From: Mycolicibacterium baixiangningiae
Lineage (GTDB): Bacteria > Actinomycetota > Actinomycetes > Mycobacteriales > Mycobacteriaceae
DNA: 64,000 nt
NCBI RefSeq assembly: GCF_016313185.1
Contig: NZ_CP066218.1
Location: 4,650,001-4,714,000, forward strand
Direction of reading: 5' to 3'
Part shown: piece by piece, positions 57,237-64,000 of the stretch
Position numbering within the stretch: position 1 is the stretch's first letter
Layout of the letters: the number at the start of each line of letters is the position of its first letter
Made by a program: the position numbers and the translations under genes
The notes under the pieces: generated by a model
Told to the model about the DNA's origin: nothing
What the model saw: only the letters and a program-made list of their open reading frames with translations
The model's database searches: none

Positions 57237-58112
57237 CTAGTCGATGACGCGCAGGTCCCGGGTCACCAGCGTCCGCGCCGCCAGTTCGGCGTCCGGCGGA
57301 TAGTCGACGCCGACGAGCGTGAGGCCCTGCGGCGGGGCGGCCGCGAACTCGCTGGACCGGCGGGTCGCGGCGAACAGCCCTGCGCACCACCCGGGGTCGC
57401 GCCGGCGCTCCCCCACTGCGATCAGCGCGCCGACGAGCGAACGCACCATCGACCAGCAGAACGCGTCGGCCGTGACGTGCGCGGTGACCAGATCGCCGTC
57501 CCGCGTCCATTCCAGGCGTTGCAGGTCGCGAATCGTCGTCGCGCCGTCGCGGTGCCGGCAGAACGCCGCGAAATCATGCAGGCCCACGAGTTCGCGGCCG
57601 GCCGCATTCATCGCGTCGACGTCGAGTGGGCGCGGCCACGGCGTGACGAAACGGGCCATCTGCGGCTGCACCCCGTACGGCGCGGTGCCGAGCCGGTAGG
57701 TGTAGTGGCGGCGCAGCGCCGAGAACCGGGCGTCGAATCCCACCGGCGCGCGGGTGATGTCGCGGACCCGGACGTCCACAGGCAGGAACCGCCCGAGTCT
57801 GCGCACCAGCGGCAGGAATTCGGGCTCGGCCGGACGGGCAGTGCGTGGATAGGCGTGCGCCAGCGCATTTTCCGGTACGTCCACATGGGCGACCTGGCCG
57901 GTGGCGTGGACACCCGCGTCGGTGCGCCCGGCAGCCCGCACCGCCAGCGGCAGGCGGAAGACCGTCGTGAGTGCCTCGTCGATCAGCCCCGCGACCGTGC
58001 GCTGACCGGCTTGGGTGGCCCAGCCGGCGAAGTCGGTGCCGTCGTAGCTGACATCGAGCCGAAGACGAACCAGCCCGCCACTCCGTGGAGTGACGGGCTG
58101 GTCTGCGCTCAT
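57237..58112 (-). CDS. truA: tRNA pseudouridine(38-40) synthase TruA
   Basis: Pseudouridylates positions 38-40 of the tRNA anticodon arm. 291 residues, catalytic Asp65 in [10 protein letters not shown], preceded by [14 protein letters not shown], and ending in a normal C-terminal domain ([18 protein letters not shown]). ATG 58112 is four bases after the rplQ stop; upstream extension would run into rplQ. Last gene of the infA-rplQ operon. Homologue of Rv3455c. Confidence 0.95.
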   Translation of the reverse strand: MSADQPVTPRSGGLVRLRLDVSYDGTDFAGWATQAGQRTVAGLIDEALTTVFRLPLAVRAAGRTDAGVHATGQVAHVDVPENALAHAYPRTARPAEPEFLPLVRRLGRFLPVDVRVRDITRAPVGFDARFSALRRHYTYRLGTAPYGVQPQMARFVTPWPRPLDVDAMNAAGRELVGLHDFAAFCRHRDGATTIRDLQRLEWTRDGDLVTAHVTADAFCWSMVRSLVGALIAVGERRRDPGWCAGLFAATRRSSEFAAAPPQGLTLVGVDYPPDAELAARTLVTRDLRVID

Positions 58113-58116
58113 GTCG

Positions 58117-58686
58117 CTAGGACTTGTCAGCGTCCGAACCCTGGGTGGGATCGTCGGTTTCGGTCGACCGCGACGCCTCGGTGGCCGTCGTGTCCTCGGC
58201 GTCGGAGACCACATCGGCCTCCGGACCGTCGGCTGCCTCGGGCTCGACAGCAGCCTGCGGTGCAGCGGCGGCGGCGACCTTCTGGGACGCATCCGCACGG
58301 CGAGCGCGGTTGGCCTCCGACGTCACCGTCTTCTCCCGCACCAGCTCGATGACCGCCATCGGGGCGTTGTCGCCCTTGCGCGGCTCGACCTTGATGATGC
58401 GGGTGTAGCCACCCGCACGGTCGGCGAAGAACGGGCCGATCTCGGCGAACAGGGTGTGCACGACATCCTTGTCCCGGATCTTCTTCATCACCTCACGCCG
58501 GTTGTGCAGCGTGCCTTTCTTGGCGTGCGTGATCAGCTTCTCGGCGTACGGACGCAACGCACGCGCCTTCGGCTCGGTGGTCTTGATGCGGCCGTGCTCG
58601 AACAGCGAGGTGGCCAGGTTGGCCAGCAGCGCCTTCTGGTGCGAGGACGACCCGCCGAGGCGAGGACCCTTGGTGGGCTTAGGCAT
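58117..58686 (-). CDS. rplQ: 50S ribosomal protein L17
   Basis: 189 residues. The L17 core (1-120) shows [34 protein letters not shown]; it is followed by a mycobacterium-type extension of about 65 residues that is Ala/Glu/Asp/Thr-rich and probably disordered. Positioned between rpoA and truA as Rv3456c. Confidence 0.97.
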   Translation of the reverse strand: MPKPTKGPRLGGSSSHQKALLANLATSLFEHGRIKTTEPKARALRPYAEKLITHAKKGTLHNRREVMKKIRDKDVVHTLFAEIGPFFADRAGGYTRIIKVEPRKGDNAPMAVIELVREKTVTSEANRARRADASQKVAAAAAPQAAVEPEAADGPEADVVSDAEDTTATEASRSTETDDPTQGSDADKS

Positions 58687-58775
58687 TTTGAACCTCAGGC
58701 ATTGCGACTGTCTCCTAAATGGGGCCGGTCCCCGTATCAGGTAGGACCGGGACGGATCTCTTTCGAGATTGGGGG

Positions 58776-60508
<1,733 letters not shown>

Positions 60509-60531
60509 GAGTCCTTGTTCTCCCTAAATCC

Positions 60532-60948
60532 CTAGACCCGGCGCCGCTTGGGCGGGCGGCAGCCGTTGTGCGGCTGCGGCGTGACATCGGCGATGGCGCC
60601 GACCTCGAGGCCGGCGGCCTGCAACGAGCGGATGGCGGTCTCGCGGCCCGAACCCGGACCCTTCACGAACACGTCGACCTTCTTGACGCCGTGCTCCTGA
60701 GCCTTGCGGGCGGCGTTCTCGGCGGCCAGCTGTGCGGCGAACGGGGTCGACTTACGCGAGCCCTTGAAGCCGACGTGACCCGACGACGCCCAGGCGATGA
60801 CGTTGCCCTGCGGATCGGTGATCGACACGATCGTGTTGTTGAACGTGCTCTTGATGTGCGCGGCGCCGTGCGGGACGTTCTTCTTTTCCTTGCGGCGCGT
60901 CTTCTGCCCCTTCTTCGCGGAGGAAGTGGCGGCTTTCTTCGGTGGCAT
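60532..60948 (-). CDS. rpsK: 30S ribosomal protein S11
   Basis: 138 residues: basic N-terminus, then [53 protein letters not shown] and the C-terminal [18 protein letters not shown], all standard for S11. Four bases separate it from rpsM. Confidence 0.98.
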   Translation of the reverse strand: MPPKKAATSSAKKGQKTRRKEKKNVPHGAAHIKSTFNNTIVSITDPQGNVIAWASSGHVGFKGSRKSTPFAAQLAAENAARKAQEHGVKKVDVFVKGPGSGRETAIRSLQAAGLEVGAIADVTPQPHNGCRPPKRRRV

Positions 60949-60952
60949 CTAC

Positions 60953-61327
60953 TTACCTGGCCTTCTTCTTACCGGCGATGGTGCGCTTGGGGCCCTTGCG
61001 GGTACGCGCGTTGGTCTTGGTCCGCTGGCCGCGCACCGGCAGGCCACGACGGTGCCGCAGACCCTGGTAGCAGCCGATCTCGATCTTGCGACGGATGTCC
61101 GCCTGCACCTCGCGGCGCAGGTCGCCTTCCACCTTCAGGCTCGCCTCGATGTAATCGCGCAGCTGCGTGACCTGATCGTCGGTGAGGTCCTTGGTGCGCA
61201 GATCCCGGTCGATACCGGTCGCCTCCAGGATCTCCTGGGAGCGGGTACGGCCAATGCCGTAGATGTAGGTAAGAGCGATCTCCATGCGCTTGTCGCGCGG
61301 GAGGTCTACGCCCACTAGTCGGGCCAT
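60953..61327 (-). CDS. rpsM: 30S ribosomal protein S13
   Basis: 124 residues: [35 protein letters not shown] and the C-terminal [36 protein letters not shown], which contacts the P-site tRNA. A 200-base gap, without recognisable features, separates it from rpmJ upstream. Confidence 0.98.
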   Translation of the reverse strand: MARLVGVDLPRDKRMEIALTYIYGIGRTRSQEILEATGIDRDLRTKDLTDDQVTQLRDYIEASLKVEGDLRREVQADIRRKIEIGCYQGLRHRRGLPVRGQRTKTNARTRKGPKRTIAGKKKAR

Positions 61328-61528
61328 GGGTATGCCAATCCTTCTTCTTCGCGGAGGTCTGTTCCCAGTCCGTTCCCGCCTCGATGGCGGGGCCCGGCCT
61401 CCGTCCGGGCGTGTCCGAGCAGCACTGCATCGTCTTTTTTGGCGCTCGCGCGCCGGGCAGCTCGGTGGTACTGGGAGGTCATCATTGAGTTGTCTTCAGG
61501 GTGTGGCCGGCGCTGGGCCGGGCCGCGA

Positions 61529-61642
61529 TCAGCCCTGCCGCTGCTTGTGGCGCGGGTCTGAGCAGATCACCATGACCCGCCCGTGCCGACGGATCACCCT
61601 GCACTTGTCGCAGATGGGCTTGACGCTCGGGTTCACCTTCAC
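61529..61642 (-). CDS. rpmJ: 50S ribosomal protein L36
   Basis: 37-codon gene, too short for most gene calls. It starts GTG ([14 protein letters not shown]) and ends with HKQRQG. The zinc-binding residues are Cys11, Cys14, Cys27 and His32, so this is the C+ form rather than the zinc-free paralogue used under zinc starvation. AGAAGGA lies upstream. Located between infA and rpsM, as Rv3461c. Confidence 0.95.
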
Positions 61643-61717
61643 GGCGTGCAGATCCTTCTTGGTCCGTCACCGGCGCGTTGGTGCTCGCCGGCGTCTCGTT
61701 GGTCGTCTTGTCTGGGT

Positions 61718-61939
61718 TTACTTGTACCGATACACGATGCGGCCCCGGGACAGGTCGTACGGAGATAGCTCCACCACGACGCGGTCCTCGGGCAGGATGC
61801 GGATGTAGTGCTGCCGCATCTTGCCGCTGATGTGGGCGAGAACCTTGTGACCGTTCTCCAGCTCAATGCGGAACATCGCATTGGGCAGGGGTTCGACCAC
61901 GCGACCCTCGACCTCTATGGCACCGTCTTTCTTTGCCAT
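61718..61939 (-). CDS. infA: Translation initiation factor IF-1
   Basis: 73-residue OB-fold protein: [38 protein letters not shown] and [11 protein letters not shown], identical in layout to mycobacterial IF-1. ATG 61939 has GGAGATC upstream. First gene of infA-rpmJ-rpsM-rpsK-rpsD-rpoA-rplQ-truA; the long upstream gap holds the operon promoter. Confidence 0.98.
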
Positions 61940-62372
61940 AACTTTTCGGAGATCCTCCGTTGTCTTCTGGTTGTTCGGCGCCCGCCGCCGCGATCGACGA
62001 CGTTGTGCACTGGCACGGTTGGGCCCCGACCACGAAACGTGAGCCGGTAGTCGGATATTCCGGGAACCAGGGGCACGCAAGAAGTCGGCGCGATACCGCA
62101 CCGTTGGTCAATACTACCCGCTGCGTGGGCTGCCCCAAAATCCGCGCGAATTGCCGCATCCACCGGGGCCCACAACCGCGAGAATGGACTCGACGATACC
62201 CGCTCGCGGGCGCCCTCCGAAGGGACTCACTTACTCGGGGACCCGGCCGCCGACGGCGAGTCACCGACCTCTTAGGCGTGGTACCGACGTTTGGCGGCCG
62301 TTCCACCGGGCACGCGACACGTAGGTGGTCGTGGGCTGATGCCGACACCGCGACCGGTCAGGGGAAGACGTC
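61940..62372. other. Non-coding divergent region: infA operon promoter and ADH promoter
   Basis: About 430 bases between infA and the alcohol dehydrogenase. I see no gene with a ribosome site. Two GGGAC blocks (near 62222 and 62239) lie on the side of the dehydrogenase but do not make a recognisable DosR box. No CIRCE, LexA or ECF-type match of the kind found elsewhere in the window. Confidence 0.5.
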
Positions 62373-63422
62373 ATGCACGCAATGGTTTACCACGGCCCGG
62401 GTCGGCGCTCGTGGGAAGAAGTGCCCGACCCGGCCATCGAGCGGGCCACCGACGCCATCGTGCGGGTTGATGCCGTCACCATCTGCGGCACCGACCTGCA
62501 CATCCTCAAAGGCGACGTGCCCGAGGTGGAGTCCGGCCGCATCCTCGGTCACGAAGCGGTGGGCACCGTTGTGGACGTCGGTTCCGCCGTCGAACGTCTC
62601 GCCGTCGGCGACCGGGTGCTCGTGTCATGCGTCAGCGCCTGCGGCAGTTGCCGATACTGCCGCGGCGGCGAGTATGGACAGTGCCTGGGTGGCGGCGGGT
62701 GGATCCTCGGCCATCTCATCGACGGGACCCAGGCCGAATACGTCCGCGTGCCCTTCGCCGACAACTCCACCCACAAGGTCCCCGAAGGGGTGAGCGACGA
62801 CCAAATGGTCATGCTCGCCGACATCCTCCCGACCTCCTACGAAGTGGGGGTGCTCAAGGGCGCGGTGCGGCCCGGTGACGTCGTCGCCATCATCGGCGCC
62901 GGCCCGATCGGTCTGGCGGCCATCCTGACTGCCCGCCTCTACAGCCCCCGCCAGATCGTCGTGATCGATCTTGCCGAGAGCCGCCTCGACGCGGCGAAGA
63001 AGTTCGGTGCGGACGTGGGGATCAACTCGGGTTCACAGGATGCGCGTGCAGTCATCCACGAAATGACCGGCGGCCTGGGCGCCGACGTGACGATGGAGGC
63101 GGTGGGCATACCCGCGACGTTCGAGCAGGCGGTCTCGTGGGTGCGGCCCGGCGGGCACGTGGCCAATATCGGCGTGCACGGCGCACCGGCGACCCTGCAC
63201 CTGGAAGACATCTGGATCAAGAACCTCACGATCACCACCGGACTGGTGGACACGCATTCCACGCCGACCTTGATCGGGCTGGTGGCAGGGCACCGGCTCG
63301 ACACCTCGCCGATGATCACTCACCGCTACGGGATGGACGAATTCGAAAGCGCCTACGACGTTTTCAGTCGGCCATCCGACACCGGAGCACTGAAGGTACT
63401 GCTGACCGCTTCCCGGCCCTGA
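62373..63422 (+). CDS. Zinc-dependent medium-chain alcohol dehydrogenase
   Basis: 349-residue MDR-family dehydrogenase. Catalytic zinc ligands are in ICGTDLHIL (Cys38) and GHEAVG (His60-Glu61); the structural zinc site is CVSACGSCRYCRGGEYGQC. The NAD(H) motif is IIGAGPIGLAA, with VVIDLAESRL (Asp at the strand end), favouring NAD over NADP. The substrate is open. ATG 62373 is used; a second ATG three codons later is possible. The stop overlaps the start of the P-type ATPase gene (TGATG), so the two are coupled. Confidence 0.9.
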   Translation: MHAMVYHGPGRRSWEEVPDPAIERATDAIVRVDAVTICGTDLHILKGDVPEVESGRILGHEAVGTVVDVGSAVERLAVGDRVLVSCVSACGSCRYCRGGEYGQCLGGGGWILGHLIDGTQAEYVRVPFADNSTHKVPEGVSDDQMVMLADILPTSYEVGVLKGAVRPGDVVAIIGAGPIGLAAILTARLYSPRQIVVIDLAESRLDAAKKFGADVGINSGSQDARAVIHEMTGGLGADVTMEAVGIPATFEQAVSWVRPGGHVANIGVHGAPATLHLEDIWIKNLTITTGLVDTHSTPTLIGLVAGHRLDTSPMITHRYGMDEFESAYDVFSRPSDTGALKVLLTASRP

Positions 63423-64000
63423 TGGCCGCCCCGACGCCGGTCGCCGCTGACTCCCATCACGGACTGCCCGTTCACGAGGTGGTCCTGATCATGCAGACCG
63501 ACGTGCACCGGGGTCTGTCCGATGCGGTCGCGCAGGATCGTCTGAACCGGTTCGGGCCCAACGCACTTCCGTCATCGCAGGGTGCCGGATTGCTGATCCG
63601 CATCCTGCGACAGTTCCACCACCCGCTGATCTACGTGCTGCTCGCGGCCGGGGCCGTGACGGCGGCGTTGAGCGAATACATCGACTCGGCGGTCATCTTC
63701 GGTGTGGTCATCGTCAACGCCGTCGTCGGCTTCATCCAGGAATCGAGGGCGCAAGCCGCGCTGGCCAGCCTGCAGGCCATGGTTCACACCGAGGCCAAGG
63801 TGGTCCGCGACGGCCAGGAGCGCACGGTCGCCTCCGATCAACTGGTGCCCGGGGATCTGGTGTTGATCGAAGCCGGAGACAAAGTGCCGGCTGACCTTCG
63901 GCTGCTCCGGACGACCGAACTGCAGGTGGACGAGTCCGCGCTGACCGGTGAGTCGCTGCCGGTCGCCAAGGACGTGGCGGCGCTGCCCGCGGCCACCCCG
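63422..64000 (+). CDS. P-type cation-transporting ATPase, N-terminal part
   Basis: 193 codons before the window end. The cation-ATPase N-terminal domain (about 15-80: GLSDAVAQDRLNRFGPNALP), two membrane segments (about 65-115, FHHPLIYVLLAAGAVTA and VIFGVVIVNAVVGFIQE) and the start of the actuator domain with PGDLVLIEAGDKVPADLRLL and DESALTGESLPV are visible. This is the P2 (Ca/Mn/Na-type) layout rather than a heavy-metal P1B pump, as no CxxC metal-binding domain is present. The phosphorylation DKTGT motif lies beyond the window. CtpF-like proteins are the nearest H37Rv type. Confidence 0.88.
   Translation, partial: MAAPTPVAADSHHGLPVHEVVLIMQTDVHRGLSDAVAQDRLNRFGPNALPSSQGAGLLIRILRQFHHPLIYVLLAAGAVTAALSEYIDSAVIFGVVIVNAVVGFIQESRAQAALASLQAMVHTEAKVVRDGQERTVASDQLVPGDLVLIEAGDKVPADLRLLRTTELQVDESALTGESLPVAKDVAALPAATP

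Noticed and set aside
62215..62255. DosR box upstream of the alcohol dehydrogenase
   Set aside because: Only GGGAC half-site resemblance; the required palindromic consensus is not present.

Overview
The window is high-GC actinobacterial DNA. Its gene order follows the Mycobacterium tuberculosis H37Rv stretch Rv3394c to Rv3462c almost step by step: imuB-imuA', guaA, HAD/GH65 pair, choD, guaB3-guaB2, sigD-rsdA, whiB3, groES-groEL1, tsa genes, alr, gadB, nnrD, glmS, glmM, rpsI-rplM, ESX-4, cutinases, and the truA-rplQ-rpoA-rpsDKM-rpmJ-infA operon. Several genes absent from that backbone are interleaved: a GH5 glycosidase, a class I DAHP synthase, an HNH/DUF222 gene, DUF899/ArsR/SRPBCC genes, a GGDEF gene and an alcohol dehydrogenase/P-type ATPase pair. 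This suggests a fast-growing environmental mycobacterium (Mycolicibacterium-like). The genus is certain to me; the species is not.

Layout. 1-1640: the SOS-mutagenesis cassette with a perfect LexA box. 1970-3180: an AT-richer GH5 gene. 3220-13210: guaA, a disaccharide phosphorylase/phosphoglucomutase pair, a cholesterol-oxidase-like GMC enzyme, a truncated gene bracketed by two 63-bp hairpin repeats, then guaB3 and guaB2. 13340-17040: DUF5319, RsdA/SigD, a TPR-like protein and WhiB3. 17200-20400: an esterase, then a class I DAHP synthase preceded by a leader peptide and attenuator. 20450-28040: groES-groEL1 under a CIRCE element, then a tightly overlapping operon alr-hydrolase-tsaE-tsaB-rimI-tsaD-NTF2. 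28200-38770: accessory and housekeeping genes (HNH, gadB, nnrD, glmS, F420 enzyme). 38880-52880: a WXG100/DUF2580-like pair, glmM, rpsI-rplM and the ESX-4 type VII secretion locus. 53000-57230: GGDEF protein, CGNR regulator/EamA exporter, two cutinases. 57240-61940: truA and the ribosomal-protein/RNA-polymerase alpha operon. 62370-end: alcohol dehydrogenase and a P-type cation ATPase cut by the window edge.

The most interesting signal is regulatory. Three minus-strand promoters, for esxU-esxT, for eccC4-Rv3446c-like and for the two-gene pair at 38878-40445, share the same ECF-type architecture GGGAACC-N16-CGTCYWAAC with identical spacing. One pair member carries a C-terminal YxxxD type VII signal; the other has an N-terminal WTG motif and a long acidic tail. 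I infer that this pair belongs to the ESX-4 regulon (SigM-like) and may be its secreted cargo. The second striking feature is an apparently leaderless aromatic leader peptide with a complete attenuator before the DAHP synthase.
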